A DNA stretch of 64,000 nucleotides from Arenibacter amylolyticus (GTDB lineage Bacteria > Bacteroidota > Bacteroidia > Flavobacteriales > Flavobacteriaceae): contig NZ_MTAZ01000011.1 of assembly GCF_002150785.1 (NCBI RefSeq), positions 16,427 to 80,426 of the forward strand, given 5' to 3'. The first letter of the stretch is position 1. Every line of letters starts with the position of its first letter. The position numbers were made by a program, and so were the translations under genes. Positions 34,038-44,059 of the stretch are shown piece after piece. The notes under the pieces were generated by a model. It was not told the origin of the DNA. It was given only the letters and a program-made list of their open reading frames with translations, and did no database searches.

Positions 34038-34336
34038 TTAAAGGTTAAAAGTGTAAACTAATTAAGGATACGGGAAAAATAAACTATGTTCATTCTGAGC
34101 ATCAAAAAAGTACTTGACTTTTATTGTTGTAGATTATATGGTCGTTTAAATATACTTTCCTAATTACGTAAAAGGGGAATTAATAGAAACTACTAAAAAG
34201 AATAACAAATGGAACAGGGAACAGAATTTCTCATATGACATCTGAACAGTACTCCAAAACGGACTTTTAGGGGACTAAGATATTCCTCCCTTTGCAATAC
34301 AGTTGCACTCATTAATCCGTAATTTTGTAAAACTTT
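34038..34336. other. AT-rich gap between the recombinase remnant and the metal genes
   Basis: About 300 bases without a recognisable gene. The sequence is AT-rich, and no coding pattern or repeat stands out. It may contain the promoter of the metal-resistance operon, but no clear TAnnTTTG element is seen close to the start at 34337. Confidence 0.4.
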
Positions 34337-34732
34337 ATGAAAACACTGGTTTCAATATCAATGTCTATTTTATTCCTTTTTCAAGGAATTAGCCTAGATA
34401 TGGACTTTTGTGGGCCAATTAAAGAAATTTCAAGCATTATTAACCATTATCAAGACCATAAAGTTTATGGCGACTCTTTCCTTGAATATGTTGTTGAAGA
34501 TTACATTGACCACGATGCAAAAAATGAAGGGCATCATAATAATCCGAATAGGGAGAATACACCAGTCCATTCCCATAATCAATGTTGTCACCCTTTAGTA
34601 TTAATTATTGCTAACAACAATTCGGCTTTAACCAATCAATTAAAGTTTGAAGAGAAAAAACAGTTTAACTTACATAAAGTAAACTTCACTTCCAGATATC
34701 TGGAATCGCTTTTCCAACCCCCTAAAGTATAA
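34337..34732 (+). CDS. Small His-rich exported protein of the metal-efflux operon
   Basis: A 131-residue protein with an N-terminal hydrophobic signal (TLVSISMSILFLFQGIS) and a central stretch with many His, Asn and Asp residues (DHDAKNEGHHNNPNR, then HSHNQCCHP). This composition suggests periplasmic metal binding. Short proteins of this type commonly precede CusA/CzcA genes in Bacteroidetes. I do not know a family name. The 116-base gap to the next gene contains short inverted repeats. Confidence 0.7.
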   Translation: MKTLVSISMSILFLFQGISLDMDFCGPIKEISSIINHYQDHKVYGDSFLEYVVEDYIDHDAKNEGHHNNPNRENTPVHSHNQCCHPLVLIIANNNSALTNQLKFEEKKQFNLHKVNFTSRYLESLFQPPKV

Positions 34733-34848
34733 TTCAGTTTTTTAAGGATAGCTATATCCTAACGTGATGCTTTTCAATATAGGCATCGCTTTATAAATAT
34801 GATGCATCTGTTCGCATCGTAAGTTTTCAATTGAATTAATACTTATTT

Positions 34849-37800
34849 ATGATTAACAAGATCATTTCTTTTTCCATTAATAATAAATTTATTATTGGGC
34901 TCTTTATAGTAGTGCTTGTCGGTACGGGCATTTGGTCTATGGCCACTATAAACTTGGGTTCTGTACCCGATATTACCAACAACCAAGTACAGGTTATTAC
35001 CGTTGCACCAAATTTAGGTACTGAGGACATTGAGCAATTTGTAACCTTTCCCGTAGAATTGGCAATGGCAAACCTTCCTGATGTTATCGAGCTGCGTTCG
35101 ATCTCTCGGTTTGGTCTGTCCGTAGTAACCATTGTCTTTAAAGATCAAGCGGGTACCTACCTTCCCCGGCAATTGGTACAAGAAAAATTAGCCGAAGTGA
35201 AGGGAGAAATTCCTGAAGGTTTTGGTACGCCATTTATGGCACCCATAACCACAGGTCTGGGCGAAATCTACCAATACACCCTAAAAGTAAAAGAAGGCTA
35301 TGAAGATAAATACGATGCAACAGAGCTTCGTACCATCCAGGATTGGATCGTTAAACGTCAAATGGCATTAGTCCCAGGAGTTGTGGAAGTAAACGCTTTT
35401 GGTGGATATGTAAAACAATATGAGGTTGCTCTAAACCCCGATAAACTTAAAAGCTTTGGCCTTACTATGAGCCAGGTCTTTGAAGCATTAAGCGAAAATA
35501 ACGCAAACACGGGAGGGGCGTATATTGAAAAAAACCATCAGGCCAATTTTATACGTGGCGAAGGCTTGGCGCGTAGCATTTCAGATTTGGAAAATACAGT
35601 GGTCACTACACAAAATGGTAACCCTATTCTAATCCGTGATGTGGCCGAAAAGGTTGGCTATGGGAGCCAGGTGCGTTATGGTGCTTTTACACAGGATGGC
35701 CACGAAACTGTAGGGGGACAAATATTGATGTTAAAAGGACAAAGCCCGAGCACCGTTATAGACAATGTTGAAAAGCGTATAACCGAAATTCAAAAATCCT
35801 TGCCGGAAGGGGTTTATATAGATACATTTTTAAGCCAAAGCGAGCTTATTGAAAGAACCACAAGTACCGTAAAAACAAATCTAATTGAAGGGGCGCTTAT
35901 AGTCATTTTTGTTTTGGTACTTCTTTTGGGAAGTTTTCGTGGCGGTTTGATAGCTGCTTCGATCATTCCCTTATGCTTATTATTTGCATTTATTTTAATG
36001 AAACAATTTGGCATTTGGGCAAACCTAATGTCTTTGGGGGCAATTGATTTTGGGATTATTGTTGACGGTGCGGTAATTATAGTGGAGGGTACGGTTTTCC
36101 ACATACATCGACGAATAAAGAAATCCAATGCCATAATAGGACAATCCGAGATGGATGAAATAGCCTACGATTCTTCAAGTAAAATGATGAATTCTGCCTT
36201 TTTTGGTCAGCTAATTGTTCTTATTGTTTTTACACCGATTCTGTTTTTGACAGGTATAGAAGGAAAAATGTTCCGACCAATGGCATTTACTTTTGGATTT
36301 GCCGTTTTAGGAGCAATTATTCTTTGCCTTACATACGTGCCAATGATGTCGTCCTTATTTTTAAAACCTGCTAAAAATCAAAATAGTTGGTTTGCCAAAT
36401 TTGAAAACAAGATTGATAGGATCAGTGATAAAATTATGGGTGCTTTGAATCGTGCCTATCTTCCCCTGTTGAATTTTTCACTTCGTTTTAAAGCAGGAGT
36501 CATTATTGGAGCGGTTGCGCTATTCTTGATTGCCGGATTTGTTTTCAGTAATATGGGAGCAGAATTTGTCCCTAAATTTGATGAAGGCGATATTGCCTTT
36601 CAGGCCTTGATAAAACCAGGGAGCAGTCTAACAGAATCCATTGAGGCTTCAGAAAAACTTCAGAATCTGATTAATGAATTTCCAGAAGTAAAAACGGTAG
36701 TTTCAAGGATTGGCGTGGCCGAAATCCCAACAGACCCAATGCCTATGGATATTGCCGATAGTTACATTATTCTTGAAAAAGATAAGGGTAAATGGACTTC
36801 CGCAGATAGTAAAGAAGAACTCATAGAGAAAATTCAAGAAAAAATTTCAGTTGTCCCCGGCGTAAACTTTGTGTTTACCCAGCCTGTAGAACTGCGTTTT
36901 AATGAATTGCTTACCGGCGTCCGTGAGGACGTGGCAATCAAATTATATGGAGAAGATTTGGACGTGTTGGCAGACAAGGTTCAGGAAATTGCTGCGGTAA
37001 TACGGAAAGTTCCGGGTGCAGCAGACCTTAACGTAGAGGCTACAAGCGGTCTGCCACAAATGACGGTGGTGTATAACCGTGCAAAAATGGCACAATATGG
37101 TGTTACTGTCAATAAATTGAATGATTATGTAAGTGCTGCCTTTGCTGGAGAAAAAGCAGGGGTCATATTTGAAGGCGAAAGGCGGTTTGATGTGGTCATT
37201 CGTTTGGCGGAAGATTTTAGGCAAGATATCAATAGCTTAAAAAATCTTTATATAGATCTGCCAAACGGTGCACAAGTTCCTCTAAAGGAAGTGGCTGATA
37301 TCAGCTATAAACCCGGGCCGATGCAAATTTCAAGAGATAACACTATGCGTCGTATTTCAGTAGGAGTAAACGTTCGTGGTCGCGATGTAAAATCGATGGT
37401 CGAGGAGATTCAGCAAAAACTGGAAACGGAAGTGAAACTGCCACCGGGATATTATGTTACTTACGGAGGATCATTTGAAAACCTTCAACGTGCATCAGAC
37501 CGATTGATGATTGTAGTCCCGATCGTTCTATTAACAATATTTGTTCTGCTTTACTTTGCTTTGAATTCATTTTCACAGGCCTTGATGATCTATATGGCGG
37601 TGCCTTTAGCAGCCATTGGTGGGGTTTTCGTTTTGTTGATCCGTGGAATGCCTTTCAGTATTTCGGCGGGAGTTGGGTTTATCGTGCTGTTTGGCGTTGC
37701 CGTATTAAACGGACTAATACTCATAAACAAATTCAATGAACTAAAAGATAGTGGAATGACCAATTTAAAAAAACGTATATACGAAGCTACGCACGAACGA

Positions 37801-39264
37801 TTACGTCCAATTTTATTAACAGCCATTACAACAATTATGGGCTTTATCCCAATGGCGGTTTCCACCTCTGGAGGTGCCGAAGTACAACGACCATTGGCAA
37901 CAGTAGTGATTGGAGGAATGCTTACTGCAACCTTTCTGACCTTGGTGGTTATTCCTATTCTTTATTACTGGCTTGAATCGAGAAAGGAACGAAACAATAA
38001 CAATGGGAGTGTAAGCTATGTCAACAAATCAACGAACATTGTAACCGTATTGTTGATGGTTGGTGGTTTGATGGCTTCTGGTAATGCGTTTGCACAAGAT
38101 AGCAATCAAGTTGGTTCAATTTCAAAGACCTTGACGGTAAATGAAGCCATTGCAATTGCAAAAAAGAATTATCCATCGCTTAAGGAAAGTAGGGCGTTTA
38201 TAGAACGAGAACAAGCCATGAAAGGAACGAGCTTTGACCTTGGCAGCACCCAAGTTTTCACAGGAAAGGAAGAATATGGCAATAATATTCCCGGAGTACA
38301 GACAACTATTGGTGTGCAACAGGGCAACATTGATTTGCTTTCCGGATTTTCAAGATCCAAGTTTTACAAAGAGCGTATTGCCTTGGGAGAAAAATTTTAT
38401 GTGGCCAATGAACAACAGTTGGTGCGCAATGTGATGCAAGCCTATGACCAAATTAATTATTACAAGGCACAGTTGCGTTTTGCAGACCAATTGGACAGTG
38501 TTTATGCCAATTTTCAGGCCACCGCCCAACTTCGTTATGACACGGGGGAAACAGGCAAGTTGGAGTTTATTGCGGCCTCTTCCGAATTTCAACAGATACA
38601 AGTGTTAAGGCAACAAGCCTATGATGATATTGAAATTGCCAAACGTGCCCTAAAGCAATATTTGAGAACGGATGAAAACATCGAAACGGTTGACGGTTTT
38701 TACGAGCCTTTGGATTTTATGGCAACTTTGGATTCAACCTCGGTGGCAAACAACCCAATGCTGCAATATGCGTTACAAAATGCCGAAGTAAGTAAAGCAA
38801 ATGTGGGTGTGGAGAAATCCCAGTTCCTGCCGAAATTCAGTTTGTCGTACGGCAGACAGGATGTGGAGGATGTCCCTGGATTTAATACCTATCAGGCAGG
38901 TATTAGTATCCCGTTATGGTTTTTTCCGCAGAAGTCGAGGATCAAGGCAGCCAAGGCCGATGCAATGGTAGCAGAGAACCAATATCTGGAGCAAAAGGCA
39001 ACAACTGAAAGCAGGGTGTCGCAATTGCTAAAATCACTTGAGAAAACTCGAAAGGTATTGCAATATTATCAAGAAGGCGCATTGCTTTTGGCAGAGGAAC
39101 AAATAGCCACCGCACAATTGGCATCAAAAGAAGGTGAAATAGACTATATCACTTACATAACGATTCTCAACAGCGCCATCCGTATTAAACAAAATCATTT
39201 ACAATATATCAATCAGTATAACCAGCAGACCATCGATATGCAATATCAATTGGGCAACCTATAA
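34849..39264 (+). CDS. CusA/CzcA heavy-metal RND pump fused to a TolC-like outer-membrane factor
   Basis: A 1471-residue fusion. Residues 1 to about 1045 are an HME-RND inner-membrane proton/metal antiporter: 12 membrane helices, with IDFGIIVDGAVIIVEG in TM4 and the GVAVLNGLILINKFNEL region in the second half. Residues 1062-1082 look like an internal signal peptide ending NAFAQD. Residues about 1090-1471 form a TolC/CusC-type outer-membrane factor (LTVNEAIAIAKKNYPSLKES, two helical hairpins). Pump-OMF fusions are known in Bacteroidetes. Likely substrates are Cu/Ag or Zn/Co/Cd. It is followed after 6 bases by its membrane-fusion partner. Confidence 0.9.
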   Translation: MINKIISFSINNKFIIGLFIVVLVGTGIWSMATINLGSVPDITNNQVQVITVAPNLGTEDIEQFVTFPVELAMANLPDVIELRSISRFGLSVVTIVFKDQAGTYLPRQLVQEKLAEVKGEIPEGFGTPFMAPITTGLGEIYQYTLKVKEGYEDKYDATELRTIQDWIVKRQMALVPGVVEVNAFGGYVKQYEVALNPDKLKSFGLTMSQVFEALSENNANTGGAYIEKNHQANFIRGEGLARSISDLENTVVTTQNGNPILIRDVAEKVGYGSQVRYGAFTQDGHETVGGQILMLKGQSPSTVIDNVEKRITEIQKSLPEGVYIDTFLSQSELIERTTSTVKTNLIEGALIVIFVLVLLLGSFRGGLIAASIIPLCLLFAFILMKQFGIWANLMSLGAIDFGIIVDGAVIIVEGTVFHIHRRIKKSNAIIGQSEMDEIAYDSSSKMMNSAFFGQLIVLIVFTPILFLTGIEGKMFRPMAFTFGFAVLGAIILCLTYVPMMSSLFLKPAKNQNSWFAKFENKIDRISDKIMGALNRAYLPLLNFSLRFKAGVIIGAVALFLIAGFVFSNMGAEFVPKFDEGDIAFQALIKPGSSLTESIEASEKLQNLINEFPEVKTVVSRIGVAEIPTDPMPMDIADSYIILEKDKGKWTSADSKEELIEKIQEKISVVPGVNFVFTQPVELRFNELLTGVREDVAIKLYGEDLDVLADKVQEIAAVIRKVPGAADLNVEATSGLPQMTVVYNRAKMAQYGVTVNKLNDYVSAAFAGEKAGVIFEGERRFDVVIRLAEDFRQDINSLKNLYIDLPNGAQVPLKEVADISYKPGPMQISRDNTMRRISVGVNVRGRDVKSMVEEIQQKLETEVKLPPGYYVTYGGSFENLQRASDRLMIVVPIVLLTIFVLLYFALNSFSQALMIYMAVPLAAIGGVFVLLIRGMPFSISAGVGFIVLFGVAVLNGLILINKFNELKDSGMTNLKKRIYEATHERLRPILLTAITTIMGFIPMAVSTSGGAEVQRPLATVVIGGMLTATFLTLVVIPILYYWLESRKERNNNNGSVSYVNKSTNIVTVLLMVGGLMASGNAFAQDSNQVGSISKTLTVNEAIAIAKKNYPSLKESRAFIEREQAMKGTSFDLGSTQVFTGKEEYGNNIPGVQTTIGVQQGNIDLLSGFSRSKFYKERIALGEKFYVANEQQLVRNVMQAYDQINYYKAQLRFADQLDSVYANFQATAQLRYDTGETGKLEFIAASSEFQQIQVLRQQAYDDIEIAKRALKQYLRTDENIETVDGFYEPLDFMATLDSTSVANNPMLQYALQNAEVSKANVGVEKSQFLPKFSLSYGRQDVEDVPGFNTYQAGISIPLWFFPQKSRIKAAKADAMVAENQYLEQKATTESRVSQLLKSLEKTRKVLQYYQEGALLLAEEQIATAQLASKEGEIDYITYITILNSAIRIKQNHLQYINQYNQQTIDMQYQLGNL

Positions 39265-39270
39265 TTCAAA

Positions 39271-40497
39271 ATGAAACAAATAATGAAATATATATCTATA
39301 ATTAGTTTAGTGTTTGTAACCTCTTTATTGATAGGTTGTAATAATAAAGTAGGTTCAGGGTCCGATAATAAGGAGAAAGGCACCGCTACGGAACTGGCAA
39401 AGGCCGAAGAAGGACAGGATAAGAAAGAAAGCGTTGTCGAACTTACGACGCAACAGGCCGAAACCATCGGATTGGAAATGAATCCTTTAGAGGAACGGAA
39501 TTTAGGGAACAACATTAAAGTAACAGGAACGCTGGAGCTTTTTCCACAGGACAAGGCGAACATCAGTCCGTTTGTTGGCGGGAATGTGAGTTCCATAAAA
39601 GTAATACCCGGGGATAACGTAAATAAAGGTCAGGTATTGGCATTTATCGAACACCCGGATATCATTGCAATGCAACAGGAGTATCAGGAGAAAATAGACG
39701 AACTGGTCTTTTTGAAACAGGATTTTGAGCGCAAGCAGACCCTTTATGATAAAGGCGTGTCTTCAGGGAAGGAATTTCAGATGGCGCAGTCAAAATATCG
39801 TTCCACATCATCCAGTGTCAATGGTTTGCGGTCCCAGTTAAAACTGTTGGGCATTAATCCCAACAAAGTGGCTGAAGGCCAAATATATTCCGCGGCTCCC
39901 ATTACCACACCTATAAGTGGCTACGTGGATGAAGTACTGATTAGCCTTGGCGATTATGTGGCACCACAATCCAGAATGTTCTCAATAAGCGATAACTCGA
40001 AGATTTATGTCAATCTGAAGGTATATGAGAAGGACATAAGGCAAATCGAAAAAGGGCAACAGATACATTTTTCAACCGCTTCCCGTCCAGATGAATTGTT
40101 TAAGGCATCCGTTCGCTCTATTGGACAGACCTTTAACACCGAGCCAAAAGCTTTAGAAGTTCTGGCAGATATCCAAAACAAGGATAAAAATCTATTGCCG
40201 GGTATGTACGTGCAAGGGCGCATAGTCCAGGGCGAGAAAAAAGGTTTTGCCATACCCGAAGCTGCCATTATAAAAGAAGGCGAGCATTCCTTTATTTTTA
40301 TTCTCGATGAAGATGAAAAAATGGAAGCAAACAAAATGAGATTCAAAATGATACCCGTAACGGTTGGTATTACTGATTTAGGCTTTGTTGGAGTGAATCT
40401 TCCTACCGAAGTTCCAAAAGAAGCTAAAGTCGTGATAAAGGGAGCCTATAACCTATCCTCGGAAATGGTCAAGGACGAACTGGATCACGACCATTAA
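39271..40497 (+). CDS. RND efflux membrane-fusion (adaptor) lipoprotein
   Basis: A 408-residue CusB/CzcB-like periplasmic adaptor with a lipoprotein signal (SLVFVTSLLIGC). It has a lipoyl-like domain (FVGGNVSSIKVIPGDNVNKG), an alpha-hairpin (about 125-195), a beta-barrel and a membrane-proximal domain. It links the RND pump to the outer-membrane factor that is fused to the pump. It lacks the extra N-terminal metal-binding domain of some CzcB proteins. The C-terminus ends DELDHDH, possibly metal-binding. Confidence 0.9.
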   Translation: MKQIMKYISIISLVFVTSLLIGCNNKVGSGSDNKEKGTATELAKAEEGQDKKESVVELTTQQAETIGLEMNPLEERNLGNNIKVTGTLELFPQDKANISPFVGGNVSSIKVIPGDNVNKGQVLAFIEHPDIIAMQQEYQEKIDELVFLKQDFERKQTLYDKGVSSGKEFQMAQSKYRSTSSSVNGLRSQLKLLGINPNKVAEGQIYSAAPITTPISGYVDEVLISLGDYVAPQSRMFSISDNSKIYVNLKVYEKDIRQIEKGQQIHFSTASRPDELFKASVRSIGQTFNTEPKALEVLADIQNKDKNLLPGMYVQGRIVQGEKKGFAIPEAAIIKEGEHSFIFILDEDEKMEANKMRFKMIPVTVGITDLGFVGVNLPTEVPKEAKVVIKGAYNLSSEMVKDELDHDH

Positions 40498-40580
40498 TCC
40501 AATAACAAACAACGATTTTGGTTCCGGGTTTGTGGATTGTCTTAATTTGTTAGTTAAAAATCAGAAAGCAGGCTCGGTTC

Positions 40581-40598
40581 AAAATCGATTATCATTTT
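40581..40598. promoter_or_regulatory. Possible Fur-family operator
   Basis: AAAATCGATTATCATTTT has 5-base inverted arms (AAAAT/ATTTT) and a GATTATCATT core like half of a Fur box. It lies 13 bases before the PII-like gene, which precedes a Fur-family regulator gene. The match is weak and AT-rich sequence gives such hits by chance. Confidence 0.3.
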
Positions 40599-40611
40599 AA
40601 AGATTCATACT

Positions 40612-40950
40612 ATGAAAGAAATAAAAGCATTTGTAAAACCAAACAGGATACAAAGAATTATAGAAGCACTGACAGACAATGGGTTTAAAAGTATGACCTT
40701 ATCGCAGGCCGAGGGCACAGGAGCCTTTAAGGCTAAAGGTGCAAGGCCGTCATTGGATTTTCATATTACCGATAGTCCAGTGGTAAAGCTGGAATTGGTC
40801 TGCCAGAACGAGGAAGCCCAGTCGGCAATTGCAATAATTGTAAAAAACGGAAGAACGGAAGAACCTGGAGATGGGATTATCTATATAGCGGATATAGTGG
40901 ATGCCTTTCAGATAAAAACAGGAGATTCTTTAAAACGGTTTGATTTATAA
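40612..40950 (+). CDS. PII-like protein of a metal-efflux operon
   Basis: A 112-residue protein of the PII fold. It opens KEIKAFVKPNRIQRIIEALTD like GlnB, and has the C-terminal GDGIIYIADIVDAFQIKTG. The T-loop segment (about 37-55) differs from GlnB and lacks the uridylylation Tyr, so it is not a nitrogen regulator. PII-like proteins next to CzcA/CusA pumps occur widely in Bacteroidetes and are thought to sense metal or nucleotide. It is in the operon with the next gene. Confidence 0.8.
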   Translation: MKEIKAFVKPNRIQRIIEALTDNGFKSMTLSQAEGTGAFKAKGARPSLDFHITDSPVVKLELVCQNEEAQSAIAIIVKNGRTEEPGDGIIYIADIVDAFQIKTGDSLKRFDL

Positions 40951-40954
40951 CAAA

Positions 40955-41371
40955 ATGTCTGATTTAGAGCAAATACTGGAGAATAATAACGTAAGACCCA
41001 CTGCAATGCGTTTGTTGGTCCTACAATATCTCCTAAGCAAAAAAGTAACGGTCAGTTTGATCGATATTGAAGCGCACTTTCATAATTCGGATAGGACAAC
41101 ATTGTACCGCACCCTAAAAACCTTTGTTGAAAATGGTGTCGCCCATCAAATAGATGATGGTACCGGTAGTACCAAATATGCTATTTGTGAAGAGAATTGT
41201 AACTGTGAAGTGGATACTGATCTACACCTGCATTTTCATTGTGCAAATTGTAATGAAACAGTTTGTTTAACAGAGCATAAAATCCCACACATCAATTTGC
41301 CCGAAGGTTTTAGGGCAGAGAATGTGAATTTGGTGGTAAAGGGCATTTGCGATAAATGCAATGGACGATAA
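40955..41371 (+). CDS. Fur-family metal-responsive repressor
   Basis: The product is a 138-residue winged-helix regulator. Its DNA-binding part is VRPTAMRLLVLQYLLSKK and DRTTLYRTLKTFVENG. A His-rich segment (DLHLHFHCANC) is followed by a second CxxC at the C-terminus (CDKC), which form the structural zinc and sensory sites. I prefer ATG 40955 over the TTG at 40940. In this operon it probably senses Zn or a related metal and controls the pump genes. Confidence 0.85.
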   Translation: MSDLEQILENNNVRPTAMRLLVLQYLLSKKVTVSLIDIEAHFHNSDRTTLYRTLKTFVENGVAHQIDDGTGSTKYAICEENCNCEVDTDLHLHFHCANCNETVCLTEHKIPHINLPEGFRAENVNLVVKGICDKCNGR

Positions 41372-41417
41372 ATGCACTTCCATTGCACTAACTATTAAAC
41401 TATTTTCTCCAAAATTA

Positions 41418-41780
41418 ATGGATATGAAGTTTTATATAAAAACACCTAAACATCTTAAACAGGGATATAGTAAAGAATTGGGGCACTACCGCTATTATTT
41501 AAGTAAAAAGCAGTATAGCGATGCTTGGTATCATTTAGAAAGAAGCCATATTATAGGTCAATCTTACCCAATCAAGCACACCTGTTCGCATTGGTTAATG
41601 CTAAAGTTTGGTTTAATGCAAAAAGACAACAAAGAGGTATTTGGACTAATAATAAGGTTAGTTGATGGTGGTTGGAAATCTTTTATAAATCACGTCCCAC
41701 TTGGCAATACTGGAGGTGCAAATGTACCACCATTAAAAGCGAAGCCTATTCCAATTGATATTAAAAATTTATTCAAGTAA
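41418..41780 (+). CDS. DUF3703-family protein
   Basis: A protein of about 121 residues, with a start at 41418 or 41424. The family pattern YYLSKKQYSDAWYHLERSHIIGQ followed by HTCSHWLMLKFG, with conserved His residues, is that of DUF3703, which usually sits in heavy-metal resistance operons. Its function is unknown. The upstream ATG at 41361 would overlap the Fur gene and adds residues not typical of the family. Confidence 0.78.
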   Translation: MDMKFYIKTPKHLKQGYSKELGHYRYYLSKKQYSDAWYHLERSHIIGQSYPIKHTCSHWLMLKFGLMQKDNKEVFGLIIRLVDGGWKSFINHVPLGNTGGANVPPLKAKPIPIDIKNLFK

Positions 41781-41781
41781 A

Positions 41782-43740
41782 ATGAAAAAAAAGAAAGTCA
41801 ATTTAAGGGATCTAAAACCAAATTCAAAAGAGCCACAGAGTCAGGATGGTGCTCAAGATCACAGTGGCAATTCAAGTCAAATCAAAGCCTATATTCCAGC
41901 AATCATAAGTTTTACAATGCTAATTATTGGTATTGGGTTAGATTATTTTGATGTTACCTTTTTCAAGGATTGGATTCGCATTACTTGGTATGGAATTGCT
42001 TATTTGCCAGTTGGTCTTCCAGTAGTAAAAGCAGGATGGGAAAGCATCAAAAAAGGAGATGTGTTTACTGAGTTTTTATTGATGTCCATTGCCACCATAG
42101 GTGCATTCGCCATTGGCGAATATCCTGAAGGTGTGGCAGTAATGCTTTTTTATGCGGTTGGCGAGCTCTTCCAAAATGCCGCGGTCAATCGTGCTAAAGG
42201 CAATATAAAAGCATTGCTCGATGTGCGACCCAATGAAGCTCGGGTATATCGGAATAACGACTATATTTCAGTAAGTCCGGAGACCGTTGCTATTGGCGAA
42301 AAAGTACAGGTACGCGTTGGCGAAAAAATCCCTTTGGACGGTATTTTACTATCTGAAAAAGGTTCATTTAATACTGCAGCATTAACAGGGGAAAGCAAAC
42401 CCGATACGATTGTGAAGGGGGAAAAAGTATTTTCAGGAACCATCAACCTGGATGGCGTAATTGAAATCGAGACCACCAAAGAATTTAAGGATAGTTCGAT
42501 TGCCCGAATTCTGGATATGGTCCAAAACGCCACCGCACGTAAATCAAAAACCGAATTGTTTATCAGAAAGTTTGCAAGGATCTATACCCCCATCGTAGTA
42601 TTCTTGGCAATTGCATTGACTATTTTGCCCTACTTTTTTGTATCCGATTATGTTTTTCGCGAATGGTTGTACAGAGCATTGATCTTCTTGGTCATCTCCT
42701 GTCCCTGTGCTCTAGTAATCTCAATCCCGTTGGGCTATTTTGGCGGTTTGGGGGCAGCTTCAAAAAATGGGATCCTTTTTAAAGGGGCGTCCTTTTTAGA
42801 TGAAATGACAAGGGTAACCACCGTAGTGATGGACAAGACCGGCACCGTGACCAAAGGTGTTTTTAAAATTAAGGATGTCGTTATAAGCAGTGGGTCATTG
42901 AGCGAACCCGAAATGATGAAATACTTAATGGCTATGGAAGAACAATCCACCCATCCCATTGCCAGGGCCATTATGGAACATAAAGCCGATGGCGACAGTT
43001 TTCAAGCTTCCGAAGTAAGTGAAATAGCAGGAAAAGGATTGAAAGGAACAGTAAACGGCAAAACAGTTTTGGTCGGGAATAAGGCATTGATGACCTCAAA
43101 CAATTTGGAAGTGCCAGTTGAGGCCGACAACATCGTAGAGTCGATCGTAATGATTTCCATTGAAGGGAAATTGGCCGGATATGTAACCATTGCGGACGAG
43201 TTGAAGGACGATGCGCACCAGGCCATTAAACAAATTAGAGAGTCGGGAATTTCAAAAATCATAATGCTTTCAGGGGACAAGGATTCCATTACCCAACAAG
43301 TTGCCAAAGAATTGGGAATGGATTGGGCGAAAGGTGGTCTGCTTCCGGAAGATAAATTGAACGAAGTCGAAAAATTGATGTCTGCAAACAACAATAAGTT
43401 GGCCTTTATAGGTGATGGTATAAATGATGCGCCAGTATTAGCTGCAAGTGATGTAGGTGTTGCAATGGGCGGATTGGGCAGCGATGTAGCTATTGAAACA
43501 GCAGACGTTATTATTCAAACGGACCAACCCAGTAAATTTGCAAAAGCTGTTAAAATTGGCCGTTCCACACGGCGCATCGTTTGGCAAAACATTGGTTTGG
43601 CATTTGGGGTGAAAGCAGTGGTTCTGATTTTGGGCGCTGGTGGCGTTGCTACGATGTGGGAGGCAGTTTTTGCTGACGTGGGAGTGGCTTTATTGGCAAT
43701 TTTGAATGCTGTTAGGTTGCAGAATATGAAGTGGAAATAA
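41782..43740 (+). CDS. Zn/Cd/Pb-type heavy-metal P-type ATPase
   Basis: A 652-residue P1B ATPase without an N-terminal HMA domain; the first 45 residues are basic and polar instead. TGES, the CPC motif (ISCPCALVISIP), DKTGT, HP (STHPIARA) and GDGINDAP are all present. The CPC-x4-SxP form, with the DVGVALLAILNA end in the last helix carrying an Asp, fits a ZntA/CadA-type exporter of divalent Zn, Cd or Pb. Start ATG 41782 is chosen because the preceding nine codons overlap the DUF3703 gene. Confidence 0.9.
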   Translation: MKKKKVNLRDLKPNSKEPQSQDGAQDHSGNSSQIKAYIPAIISFTMLIIGIGLDYFDVTFFKDWIRITWYGIAYLPVGLPVVKAGWESIKKGDVFTEFLLMSIATIGAFAIGEYPEGVAVMLFYAVGELFQNAAVNRAKGNIKALLDVRPNEARVYRNNDYISVSPETVAIGEKVQVRVGEKIPLDGILLSEKGSFNTAALTGESKPDTIVKGEKVFSGTINLDGVIEIETTKEFKDSSIARILDMVQNATARKSKTELFIRKFARIYTPIVVFLAIALTILPYFFVSDYVFREWLYRALIFLVISCPCALVISIPLGYFGGLGAASKNGILFKGASFLDEMTRVTTVVMDKTGTVTKGVFKIKDVVISSGSLSEPEMMKYLMAMEEQSTHPIARAIMEHKADGDSFQASEVSEIAGKGLKGTVNGKTVLVGNKALMTSNNLEVPVEADNIVESIVMISIEGKLAGYVTIADELKDDAHQAIKQIRESGISKIIMLSGDKDSITQQVAKELGMDWAKGGLLPEDKLNEVEKLMSANNNKLAFIGDGINDAPVLAASDVGVAMGGLGSDVAIETADVIIQTDQPSKFAKAVKIGRSTRRIVWQNIGLAFGVKAVVLILGAGGVATMWEAVFADVGVALLAILNAVRLQNMKWK

Positions 43741-43742
43741 GG

Positions 43743-43925
43743 ATGATGTCGCAAAATCGTAGAAATAGAAGAGTAAAGAATAAAAAAGGAAAAACTACTG
43801 TAAATACCAACCCTAAAAAAGATAAAATTTTAGGTATTATAACTATAGTAACCGTCTTCATCGCTGTTATTGCCATATTCTTTGATGAGGCTGTTTTTTA
43901 CTTTTTTTACCTTCTTTTCAACTAA
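43743..43925 (+). CDS. Small basic single-pass membrane protein
   Basis: About 60 residues (start 43743 or 43746): a strongly basic N-terminal half (RRNRRVKNKKGK), then one hydrophobic helix (ILGIITIVTVFIAVIAIFF). It starts two bases after the P-ATPase stop and is therefore in the operon. A small regulatory subunit is possible, but nothing proves a function. Confidence 0.5.
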   Translation: MMSQNRRNRRVKNKKGKTTVNTNPKKDKILGIITIVTVFIAVIAIFFDEAVFYFFYLLFN

Positions 43926-44059
43926 TAAAACATTGAATTGTAAAGATTATTACTGATCACATAAAATAAATGGTTACAGTTTACTAAACCCCACCTACAA
44001 TTAGACTTTCAAAAAATCCCCAAATCGTTTACTACAAGGGTTAAATTTTAGATACAATA

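Noticed and set aside
34740..34840. Metal-regulator operator in the short inverted repeats before the CusA gene
   Set aside because: GGATA/TATCC and GATGC/GCATC pairs are short and AT-rich context makes them weak. No known metal-regulator consensus is matched.
42261..43394. Minus-strand frames of 90 and 130 codons opposite the Zn/Cd-type P-ATPase
   Set aside because: Shadow frames of a gene with all catalytic motifs intact.
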